In this document: positions 1-5,731 of the stretch, piece after piece
Numbering within the stretch: position 1 is the stretch's first letter
Layout of the letters: every line of letters begins with the position of its first letter
Assembly: GCA_023818865.1 (NCBI GenBank)
Contig: JAMWDF010000069.1
Span: 4,014-11,221, forward strand
DNA: 7,208 nt
Direction of reading: 5' to 3'
DNA from: Candidatus Omnitrophota bacterium
Lineage (GTDB): Bacteria; Ratteibacteria; UBA8468; B48-G9; DSTR01
Position numbers and translations under genes: made by a program
Notes under the pieces: generated by a model
Database searches by the model: none
The model's input: the letters and a program-made list of their open reading frames with translations, nothing else
Told to the model about the DNA's origin: nothing

Positions 1-1
1 T

Positions 2-367
2 CTTCACTGTAGAATAGATAAAGTTTCGAGGGGTGGACCAGGTGGCCCTGTTCTTCTTGTAGGTGACTTAACTACGACAGCCCCGACTGATCCTGCTTAT
101 TATAATACAATGATTACTTCAAACAACCACTCTCCAAGTTTACAAGGTTATTATCCGATTGGCGGGAATTGGCTTTTTGGGGATGGGAGTGTTAAATGGG
201 TTGATGTTAGGGATATGATGGTTCTGGGTGAAAATGGAGCGATGAGACCAAAGGGTTGCTATAGCATTTATTGGAGTTGGTTTGGAGGAACAATGCCTTT
301 AAGATTAAAGTTCCCTGATGGTACAACTAAGTATCAAGTTGAGGATGGCAGAGGAATTTTCTGGTAA
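2..367 (+). CDS. Prepilin-like protein with H-X9-DG-type C-terminus, 5' partial
   Basis: The reading frame is open from base 2 to the TAA at 365-367, so about 121 C-terminal residues are visible and the start lies outside the window. The visible part opens with KVSRGGPGGPVLLVGD, the usual 'conserved Ser/Pro, then VLL(A/V)D' strand of these proteins. It continues with an NNH and then NWLFGDGSVKWV, which matches the H...DG(H/S)V.W signature of the H-X9-DG/DUF1559-like prepilin family, except that about 17 residues rather than 9 separate the His from the DG. By family knowledge such proteins carry an N-terminal methylated pilin helix and are exported pseudopilin-like surface proteins; that end is not visible here. 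GC content is lower (roughly 40 percent by eye) than in the genes that follow. The gene lies upstream of the B12 promoter, so it is not part of that operon. The family call is fairly sure; the function is unknown. Confidence 0.75.
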   Translation, partial: LHCRIDKVSRGGPGGPVLLVGDLTTTAPTDPAYYNTMITSNNHSPSLQGYYPIGGNWLFGDGSVKWVDVRDMMVLGENGAMRPKGCYSIYWSWFGGTMPLRLKFPDGTTKYQVEDGRGIFW

Positions 368-464
368 TCATAAGAAAAAAGAATTTTACGGAACCGAAAA
401 AGAAGAAATAGCAGTTTAAACAAGTTGGGCTTCCTGGAGATTTATAACGCGCTAGTTCCTTGGC
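368..464. other. Intergenic spacer with no recognised element
   Basis: The stretch is A-rich after the stop codon of the first prepilin gene. I see no GC-rich hairpin followed by a T-run, so there is no obvious intrinsic terminator for the upstream gene, and no credible small reading frame. The next recognisable element is the promoter at 465. Confidence 0.5.
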
Positions 465-493
465 TTGACAACCATATCTTGTAGCGGTAATAT
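465..493 (+). promoter_or_regulatory. Sigma-70-type promoter of the B12 riboswitch operon
   Basis: A perfect -35 hexamer TTGACA (465-470) is followed by a 17-base spacer and TAATAT (488-493), which matches the -10 consensus at four of six positions. Transcription would start near 500, about 15 bases before the first paired segment of the riboswitch. That is the expected position for a riboswitch leader promoter. Confidence 0.7.
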
Positions 494-514
494 ACTATAG
501 AAAAAATGGAGTTT

Positions 515-733
515 CTTCAGGGTGCTATGGCTTAATAGGGAAGAGCAGGCATCTCTTCTGGGATGCTAAAGCCACGCTCCCGGCGCTGTAAGGGCTGACG
601 AAAGGGTACCTGTCAGAAAACAGGGAAAACCACTGTCCGAAGAGGATGGGAAGGCGGCCCAAGTAGGCAGAAGCCCCAGTCAGAAGACCTGCCCTGAAGG
701 AAACGTTGCGCTTCGCTGCGAGGCACAGTGAAG
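515..733 (+). promoter_or_regulatory. Cobalamin (B12) riboswitch aptamer
   Basis: The conserved blocks of the cobalamin riboswitch occur in order: GGTGC (521-525), AATAGGGAA (534-542), a GCTGTAAG...GACGAAAG block (585-604), CCACTG (630-635), TGGGAAGGC (647-655) and the B12 box CAGTCAGAAGACCTGCC (677-693). The closing P1 helix can be drawn as CTTCA (515-519) with TGAAG (729-733). Two other local helices are visible: CCTGT with ACAGG around 609-624, and GGCAG (666-670) with CTGCC (689-693) enclosing the B12 box. The RNA binds a corrinoid (adenosyl- or methyl/aquo-cobalamin, which I cannot separate by eye) and normally switches the downstream genes off. The intrinsic terminator just downstream implies transcriptional control. 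The neighbouring btuFCD genes agree with the ligand assignment. Confidence 0.95.
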
Positions 734-739
734 GCAATG

Positions 740-773
740 GGTACCATTCAAGGTGAGGAACCTGCCTGGTACC
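740..773 (+). other. Hairpin in riboswitch expression platform
   Basis: GGTACC at 740-745 can pair with GGTACC at 768-773, and AGGT (751-754) with ACCT (760-763) can form an inner stem. This gives an interrupted hairpin between the aptamer and the terminator. Each GGTACC is its own complement, and a third copy lies inside the aptamer at 605-610, so alternative pairings are possible. The pairing is seen in the sequence; a regulatory role is inferred. Confidence 0.4.
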
Positions 774-798
774 GAAACGGGTGAAGAAAACAGGGTGC

Positions 799-827
799 AG
801 CCCGCGAAAAGCGGGCTATTTTATTTG
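799..827 (+). terminator. Riboswitch-controlled intrinsic terminator
   Basis: A perfect 7-bp stem, AGCCCGC (799-805) with GCGGGCT (811-817), has a GAAAA loop and is followed at once by the T-rich tract ATTTTATTTG. It sits between the B12 aptamer and the Shine-Dalgarno site of the first operon gene. This is the standard layout of a transcriptional OFF switch: corrinoid binding favours this terminator and stops expression of the prepilin and btuFCD genes. Confidence 0.9.
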
Positions 828-837
828 CCTCACAACC

Positions 838-844
838 AGGGAGG
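838..844 (+). promoter_or_regulatory. Shine-Dalgarno site fixing the prepilin start
   Basis: AGGGAGG ends four bases before ATG 849. The frame also holds an ATG at 753, but that lies upstream of the terminator and has no such site. The ATG at 849 also puts the prepilin leader at a normal length of 12 residues. Confidence 0.85.
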
Positions 845-848
845 ACAG

Positions 849-1574
849 ATGGAAAGAAGGGAAGCGAGGGAGAGAAGCAGCGGTTTTACTCTGATTGAGT
901 TGCTGGTGGTGGTGGCGATTATTTCTATTCTGGCGGCGATGCTCTTACCAGCCCTAAGCAAAGCCAGAGAAAAAGCCAGGGGTTCAGTGTGTATGAGTAA
1001 CCTGAAGCAGATTACCCTGGCGATGTTTCTTTACTGCCAGGACTATGAAGAGTACTTTCCCCCAGCCTACTACATGACCGCGGCCAGCGAAATTGGGTGG
1101 GATTTTTCCAGTGATGATTGGTGGGCAAGTGCCAAACCAGGGTTACTTGGTCCTTATCTGAAGGGCAAGGTCTTTAGTTGTCCTTCCAAAGCTACGGTAA
1201 AATCTTATGACCGGCCCTACACCGGTTATGCTTATAATACTACCTACATTGGCGGCGGGTACTCTGTATGGAACGGACAGCAGGACTCACCTACCAAAGT
1301 CAGCCGGATTGTTAACCCATCTAAAACCGTGCTTCTAGCAGATAGTGCTATCTGGTCATCTTGGACCAACGAAGTGATTGTCAATAGTTACCTGCGAGCA
1401 CCAGGTGATCCGTATTACTTTGGTCCGAATGTCCATTTTCGGCATAACGGGTTAGCCAACGTTGCTTACTGCGATGGTCATGTAGCTGGGGTGAAAACCA
1501 AATATAATGTCACTGCCAGCGACACGACGCTGGGAGATCTCTCGGCTGACGCCAGCGCTTACGATTTACAATGA
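849..1574 (+). CDS. B12-regulated type IV prepilin-like protein (H-X9-DG family)
   Basis: This is a 241-residue exported pilin-like protein. A 12-residue basic leader ends in Gly12, followed by [20 protein letters not shown], the classic prepilin peptidase site and hydrophobic helix: cleavage after Gly12, Phe at +1 and Glu at +5 (residue 17). The rest resembles the DUF1559/H-X9-DG group: CMSNLKQI and [10 protein letters not shown] after the helix, FSCPSK near the middle, then a [11 protein letters not shown] strand. Near the C-terminus, [13 protein letters not shown] contains exactly His, nine residues, Asp-Gly. The mature protein would be held in the inner membrane and assembled into a pilus or pseudopilus by a type IV pilus or type II secretion machine. 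It is the first gene after the B12 riboswitch terminator, and its TGA is separated by one base from the btuF-like ATG, so the two are probably translationally coupled. A role in corrinoid uptake is inferred from this position only. The family is sure; the function is not. Confidence 0.9.
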   Translation: MERREARERSSGFTLIELLVVVAIISILAAMLLPALSKAREKARGSVCMSNLKQITLAMFLYCQDYEEYFPPAYYMTAASEIGWDFSSDDWWASAKPGLLGPYLKGKVFSCPSKATVKSYDRPYTGYAYNTTYIGGGYSVWNGQQDSPTKVSRIVNPSKTVLLADSAIWSSWTNEVIVNSYLRAPGDPYYFGPNVHFRHNGLANVAYCDGHVAGVKTKYNVTASDTTLGDLSADASAYDLQ

Positions 1575-1575
1575 A

Positions 1576-2397
1576 ATGAAAAGTTGGAGCGTAACTGGTT
1601 TGCTGGTCTTGATAATTGGTACCGCTGGTTGGTCAGAACGGATTGTTTCGCTGGGTACTTATCCTACGCAGAATCTGGTTCTTCTCGGGCTAGAGAAGTT
1701 TCTGGTAGGCGTCACCATTCATGAGCCTCGGGAAATCAAGCGGGACCGAGAAATTATCGGTACTTTGTGGGAACCAAACCTGGAAAAAATTGTCTCCCTT
1801 AAGCCAGATGTGGTCCTGGCCTCAAAAGAAGGGAACCGTCCTCAGAGTGTTAGCCGACTGAAAGAACTAAGAATAGAAGTTCTTCTTCTCAACGAGGTTC
1901 GGTGTTTCCAAGATGCCTGTGAGAACCTTTTTTTGGTAGGCCAGCGGTTTAACCGAAGTTCAGAAGCGATTAAATTGATAACCCGGTTGAAACAGGAGTT
2001 GAGAGGAATACGTCAAACAGCCCCAGGAAGGAAACCCACTGTTTTTTTTGCTCTGGGACTCAAACCTTTAGTAACTGCTGGCCGGGATACCTTCATCCAT
2101 CATCTCATTGAAGATGCTGGAGGGAAAAACATCTTTGCTGACCATCCTGGAAAGTACCTGAGGGTCAGCCTGGAAGAGGTGGTCCGGCGTGACCCAGAGG
2201 TGATAGTTTCTCTGAAAATGGAGGAGGAAGCTGACCGGGAATTCTGGCAGGACTTCCCCAGGCTGAAGGCAGTAACCCAGCAGTCAATTTTTCAGGTCAG
2301 CAATGAACTTTTTGCCAATCCTACTCCGGCTCAATATGTTGAGGCTGCTTGGTACTTAAGGAAGATACTCGGCCCAATAGGCCAAGGAAAACGATGA
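1576..2397 (+). CDS. btuF: Periplasmic corrinoid-binding protein of ABC importer (BtuF-like)
   Basis: This is a 273-residue class III (helical-backbone, TroA/BtuF-type) substrate-binding protein that would deliver corrinoid to BtuCD in the periplasm. The N-terminus MKSWSVTGLLVLIIGTAGWS is a signal peptide without a lipobox cysteine, so a soluble periplasmic protein is likely. Family landmarks follow in order: RIVSLGTYPTQNLVLLGL (22-39), IGTLWEPNLEKIVSLKPDVV (61-80), a long connecting helix, GRDTFIHHLIEDAGGKNIF (169-187) and VSLEEVVRRDPEVIV (197-211). Length is normal for the family. An ATG at 1571 reads only two codons before a stop, and the open frame upstream of 1576 is antisense to sense in a pilin gene, so 1576 is the start. 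There is no strong Shine-Dalgarno of its own, which fits coupling to the pilin gene. The same fold also serves siderophores and heme; the B12 riboswitch is what points to corrinoid. Confidence 0.85.
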   Translation: MKSWSVTGLLVLIIGTAGWSERIVSLGTYPTQNLVLLGLEKFLVGVTIHEPREIKRDREIIGTLWEPNLEKIVSLKPDVVLASKEGNRPQSVSRLKELRIEVLLLNEVRCFQDACENLFLVGQRFNRSSEAIKLITRLKQELRGIRQTAPGRKPTVFFALGLKPLVTAGRDTFIHHLIEDAGGKNIFADHPGKYLRVSLEEVVRRDPEVIVSLKMEEEADREFWQDFPRLKAVTQQSIFQVSNELFANPTPAQYVEAAWYLRKILGPIGQGKR

Positions 2398-3359
2398 AGA
2401 GGATTGCCTTTCTGGGTGCCGGGGCTGTTTTTTCTTTATTGCTGGCTCTTTCTCTGGGCACCGGACAGATTAATATGATGCACCTTGGCCAGATTCTGAC
2501 CGGTCAGGGAGTAGAAAAAACAGTTATTCTCCAAATTAGACTGCCCCGGGTGATAGCTGGTTTTGTGGTGGGCTCAGGCCTATCGGTGGCCGGCGCAGTC
2601 CTCCAGGCTCTTCTGCGGAATCCCTTAGCGGAAAGTTATACCCTGGGTCTTTCTGGAGGCGCCTCGCTGGGTCTGTGTCTGGGTATTTTTCTGAGACAAC
2701 ATTCTTCCCTACCTCTGTTTGCTTTTGCTGGAGCCATGGTTAGCCTAGTGATTATCCTGATGGCTACTTACCGCCACCATTTTGCCGGGGCTACCTTAGT
2801 TCTCTTGGGTGTAGCCTTAAATTTTATCTTTTCGGCTCTGGTTCTCTTCTGGCTGGCCGTGGCGAGAAGTGAACGATTCCAGCAGGGTTTCTTCTGGTTA
2901 GTGGGTGACCTTTCCTGGGTTTCCGTCAAGGCTCTTAGGGTTGCTTCCGGACTGATTGCTGCGGTTTCCCTATATCTGGTTATGAAAGCCAGAACCCTTG
3001 ACGCGCTGAGCCTGGGAGAAGAAAAAGCCGCCACCCTTGGTATTTCAGTTATCTCAGTTAGGCGAGCGATGATTACCGCGGCTTCTTTGCTGGCTGGCTG
3101 TAGCGTTGCTCTTTCCGGAGTAGTTGGCTTTGTTGGTCTGATCGTCCCTCATCTGGTGAGAATGATTACCGGGGCAGTCCACCGCCGGGTGATACCAGGG
3201 TGTTTCCTGTTAGGAGGAAGCTTCTTAGTGCTGTGTGATGGTCTTGCCCGCGTAGTTATCCGACCACTGGAACTTCCGGTGGGGGTTATTACAGGATTTT
3301 TCGGGGGGTTGTTTTTTCTTTTTCTTCTGCTGGGTCATCGCGGGACAAAAATATGGTAG
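2394..3359 (+). CDS. btuC: Corrinoid ABC importer permease (BtuC/FecCD family)
   Basis: This 321-residue, very hydrophobic protein of the FecCD family dimerises in the inner membrane to form the translocation channel. Landmarks are RLPRV (49-53), GAVLQALLRNPLAESYTLGL (67-86) running into SGGASLG, DALSLGEEKAATLG (203-216), GVVGFVGLIVPHLVR (242-256, the coupling region that docks on the ATPase) and ELPVGVITGFFGGLFF (293-308). The usual GGPFF near the C-terminus reads GGLFF here, with Leu306 in place of Pro. The ATG overlaps the btuF TGA as ATGA and is preceded by AAGGA, so the frame open from 2349 is not used upstream of 2394. The gene ends inside the start of the ATPase gene with a 7-base overlap. 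Family assignment is very secure; corrinoid as substrate rests on the riboswitch. Confidence 0.9.
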   Translation: MKRIAFLGAGAVFSLLLALSLGTGQINMMHLGQILTGQGVEKTVILQIRLPRVIAGFVVGSGLSVAGAVLQALLRNPLAESYTLGLSGGASLGLCLGIFLRQHSSLPLFAFAGAMVSLVIILMATYRHHFAGATLVLLGVALNFIFSALVLFWLAVARSERFQQGFFWLVGDLSWVSVKALRVASGLIAAVSLYLVMKARTLDALSLGEEKAATLGISVISVRRAMITAASLLAGCSVALSGVVGFVGLIVPHLVRMITGAVHRRVIPGCFLLGGSFLVLCDGLARVVIRPLELPVGVITGFFGGLFFLFLLLGHRGTKIW

Positions 3360-4162
3360 AACAAGGAAAGCAAAACTCCTCTGCTTTAATTTATGTTGAG
3401 AACCTGACTGGAGGATATGCTCGGCGGAAGGTGGTGGATAATTGCTCCTTGGTGGTTACCGAAGGGGAATTCCTGGGTATTATTGGTCCTAATGGGTCTG
3501 GCAAAACCACCTTGGTGAGACTTCTTCTCGGTATCCTCAAGCCATTTTCTGGCAAGATTTTTTACCGGGGCGAAAATGTTTCAGAACGGTCAACCCTTGA
3601 ATTAGCCAGAGAAATTTCTTTTCTGCCAGCCAGCCTGGAAACAACCTTCCCCTACACGGTAGAGGAATTCGTCGCCTTAGGTTATCTGCCCTATTCCTTT
3701 TGGTGGGCCAATCCCCGGCAGGAAAAGAAGGTTATTAGAGAAAGCCTTTCTCTGGTCCAGGCACTGGAACTAGCTAGTACCTTAATCAGGGAACTATCCG
3801 ATGGAGAAAAACAGAGAGTTTTCCTGGCTCAGGCACTTGCCCAAACCCCTAAATTATTAATTTTAGATGAGCCTACCTCTCACCTTGATATCGGCCATCT
3901 GTACACTATTATGGAACTATTAAAAGGGCTCAATAAACGCCAGGGATTAACCGTGATCTGTATTCTCCATGATCTCAACCTGGCTTCCGATTATTGCGAC
4001 CGGCTCATTCTTTTGAGAAAAGGAAAAATCTTTCAGGTAGGCACTCCCGAGGAAGTTCTTCAACCAGAAATCATTGAGGCTGTTTATCACACCCAGGTAT
4101 TGGTTTTTCCCAGCCCGGTAACTGGCCGACCGCATCTTTTTGGCAAGAAGATGGAAAGCTGA
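3353..4162 (+). CDS. btuD: Corrinoid ABC importer ATPase (BtuD/FepC type)
   Basis: This 269-residue cytoplasmic ATPase would power BtuC. Walker A is GPNGSGKT (45-52), the signature is LSDGEKQRV (148-156, with Asp in place of the usual second Gly), Walker B is LLILDE (168-173) with catalytic Glu173, the D-loop is SHLD (176-179) and the switch His is 206 in ILHDLN. The Q-loop is atypical: where relatives read LPQ, this protein has FLPASLETTFPYTVEEF, with Ala93 at the glutamine position. The start overlaps the btuC stop by 7 bases, and translation is probably coupled. This is the last gene of the B12-controlled unit, and it faces the agmatinase gene tail to tail with a 39-base gap. Confidence 0.9.
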   Translation: MVEQGKQNSSALIYVENLTGGYARRKVVDNCSLVVTEGEFLGIIGPNGSGKTTLVRLLLGILKPFSGKIFYRGENVSERSTLELAREISFLPASLETTFPYTVEEFVALGYLPYSFWWANPRQEKKVIRESLSLVQALELASTLIRELSDGEKQRVFLAQALAQTPKLLILDEPTSHLDIGHLYTIMELLKGLNKRQGLTVICILHDLNLASDYCDRLILLRKGKIFQVGTPEEVLQPEIIEAVYHTQVLVFPSPVTGRPHLFGKKMES

Positions 4163-4201
4163 GTTTCTTTTCCTTCTGCCCGGTCTCTCCATTGAAGCTA
4201 C

Positions 4202-5083
4202 TCAGTATCCTTTTCTTACCAGATAACCGATAATTTTATAGACCAACCGACTGGCAAGGAAACAAGCTGGAGAGAAAAAATTCTTTGGCGCTAATTCCAC
4301 GATGTCTGCCCCCACTAGTTTTACATCCTGCCTTTCCAAGAAAAGACGCAAAAATCTGAGTGTCTCCCACCACAGGAAACCACCTGGTTCTGGGGTACCT
4401 GTATCCGGCATGATTGACGGGTCCAGGAAATCTAGATCAAACGTCAAATAGTAGATGCCGGCTGGTGCTTTTTGACTTAAATTTTCAGGCCAATCTGGTT
4501 CCATTGTATAAGCCCAATGAATTTCCACCGGCGGCTTTTCTTTCCTCAAAAACTCCTTTTCTTCCTGGCTGATACTGCGGATGCCCAAAGAAAAAACCTG
4601 GCAACCCATTTCCAGAATTCTCCGGACGGCTGAGGCATGACTGTAAGGGGTACCTTCATATCTTTCCCGCAAATCAGCATGGGCATCCAGGTGGAGCACT
4701 CGTAACTCTGGGTAAAAGGAGCGATGACCAGCCACCAAAGAAGGAGAGATAGAGTGTTCTCCACCCAAAGCGAGGACAAACTTGTCTTTAATCAGGAGTG
4801 AACTGGTGGTTTTCTCAATCAGTTTAGCCATCCTGGCAGGAGTGTGTTTTTCTGGGACCAAGCCTGGAAGTGTTTTAATTCCTGCCTGCCAAGGTTCCAT
4901 TTCCAGTTCTTCATCGTAGAGTTCCATATTCCGGGAAGCATGGATGATGGCTTGGGGTCCGAACTTGGTTCCCACCTGGTAGGAAACAGTGGCTTCGTAA
5001 GGAACTGGCAGAAGCACAAATTTGGCTTTCTTCAGAGGTAGGTCGGCTAATCCCCCGAAGGTATAAGGGTCTTCAAAAAACAT
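4202..5083 (-). CDS. speB: Agmatinase (ureohydrolase, SpeB family)
   Basis: This 293-residue cytoplasmic enzyme would hydrolyse agmatine to putrescine and urea using two Mn(II) ions. The metal ligands of the arginase/agmatinase fold are all present: His110 in GGEHS, Asp133, His135 and Asp137 in DAHADLR, and Asp216 and Asp218 in FDLDFLDP. The substrate-loop glutamate is Glu232 in TGTPEPGG. Length is typical. GGAGGG (5088-5093) lies four bases before the ATG at 5083. The gene starts 33 bases after the arginine decarboxylase stop with no promoter between, so the two are co-transcribed. That pairing supports agmatine rather than arginine, guanidinobutyrate or formiminoglutamate as substrate. The segment after VELAP, which often carries an Asp in relatives, reads KNFFSPA here. 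Confidence 0.9.
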   Translation of the reverse strand: MFFEDPYTFGGLADLPLKKAKFVLLPVPYEATVSYQVGTKFGPQAIIHASRNMELYDEELEMEPWQAGIKTLPGLVPEKHTPARMAKLIEKTTSSLLIKDKFVLALGGEHSISPSLVAGHRSFYPELRVLHLDAHADLRERYEGTPYSHASAVRRILEMGCQVFSLGIRSISQEEKEFLRKEKPPVEIHWAYTMEPDWPENLSQKAPAGIYYLTFDLDFLDPSIMPDTGTPEPGGFLWWETLRFLRLFLERQDVKLVGADIVELAPKNFFSPACFLASRLVYKIIGYLVRKGY

Positions 5084-5116
5084 GGTGCCCTCCGGTGTAA
5101 GAAAAATTTGAGAACC

Positions 5117-5665
5117 TTAAAGAATAAAGACCGCCGCGGCAATGACTGTTGTCCAGAGACCGTTCTTATCACCAACTGCGGATTGAGTGATATGCGTAGT
5201 CTTCACTATCTGGTTGGACATCCGCCATATCTCCTTCTTTTCGTCATAAGAAGAATCAGGTTCAAACTCCACTCCCAAAATAGTAGCCAACATAGTGGCT
5301 GCCAGATCTTCGGCATAATCGCCTGCCTTCTCTTCGGTCTCCCCGAAACTTTCGTGTTCAGAAAGATACCCGTACTGAGTAGGGTCCCGGGGAATAGCCA
5401 GGCCAATGGAAGCAGTAATCAGCCGATGAGGTTCGTTGGTTGCGTTCTTACTTAAGACAGTAAAAGCAATCTGGCCGGCTCGCAGATAAGAAAGACCTTC
5501 TATCCGGGAAATAAGACGACAGCCTGGCGGGAAGATGCTGGAGATATTCACCAAATTAAGCTGAGCAATTCCGGCATTGCGGAGTGCCCGTTCAAAACTA
5601 GTCAGTTTTTCCTTGTCTTTTCCCACCCCTTTGGTGAGAAAAACCTTTCTCGGTACCCAGTCCAT
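5117..5665 (-). CDS. Pyruvoyl-dependent arginine decarboxylase (PvlArgDC)
   Basis: This 182-residue proenzyme would decarboxylate arginine to agmatine. The family self-cleaves between two serines and turns the second into the pyruvoyl cofactor. Here the site is NISSIFPPGC, giving Ser42-Ser43, and so a beta chain of about 42 residues and an alpha chain starting at pyruvoyl-43. Other family marks are RNAGIAQLNLV before the cleavage site, the SEHESFGETEEKAGDYAEDL segment (102-121) with the conserved glutamate at 109, and the length close to that of the archaeal enzyme of about 165 residues. GGGAGGGG (5673-5680) lies seven bases before the ATG. The agmatinase follows directly, forming the arginine-agmatine-putrescine route. 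This is the PLP-independent type, unrelated to SpeA. Confidence 0.92.
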   Translation of the reverse strand: MDWVPRKVFLTKGVGKDKEKLTSFERALRNAGIAQLNLVNISSIFPPGCRLISRIEGLSYLRAGQIAFTVLSKNATNEPHRLITASIGLAIPRDPTQYGYLSEHESFGETEEKAGDYAEDLAATMLATILGVEFEPDSSYDEKKEIWRMSNQIVKTTHITQSAVGDKNGLWTTVIAAAVFIL

Positions 5666-5703
5666 TCCTTTTCCCCTCCCTTTAGATCAGTTTCAGTCGC
5701 AAC

Positions 5704-5731
5704 ATTATAAGCTGCTGTGTCTGTTTGTCAA
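5704..5731 (-). promoter_or_regulatory. Consensus sigma-70 promoter of the arginine decarboxylase-agmatinase pair
   Basis: On the - strand, TTGACA (5731-5726) and TATAAT (5709-5704) both match consensus at six of six positions, with a 16-base spacer. The -35 box overlaps the TGA of the radical SAM gene (5730-5728). Transcription would start near 5697, giving a leader of about 30 bases that contains the strong Shine-Dalgarno at 5680-5673. It should be strong and mostly constitutive; no operator-like palindrome is evident. Confidence 0.85.

Noticed and set aside
491..496. TATACT as the -10 element of the B12 promoter
   Set aside because: It would leave a 20-base spacer from TTGACA; TAATAT at 488-493 gives 17.
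525..737. 70-codon open frame on the - strand across the riboswitch
   Set aside because: It is antisense to a well-conserved structured RNA, has no Shine-Dalgarno site and resembles no protein I know.
753..848. Upstream ATG at 753 as the prepilin start
   Set aside because: It would place the terminator inside the gene and add 32 residues before a normal prepilin leader; ATG 849 has a clear Shine-Dalgarno.
1571..1579. ATG at 1571 overlapping the prepilin stop as the next gene start
   Set aside because: It reads only two codons before TGA. The ATG at 1576 is in the btuF frame and begins a proper signal peptide.
4133..4173. Hairpin CATCTT/AAGATG at the end of btuD followed by a T-rich stretch, as a possible terminator
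   Set aside because: The stem is only six weak pairs with a nine-base loop, lies inside the coding sequence and is separated by ten bases from an interrupted T/C tract.
4159..4205. CTGAGT and ACTCAG inverted pair spanning the convergent gene ends
   Set aside because: Six pairs around a loop of about 35 bases with no T-run is not a credible terminator and is expected by chance.
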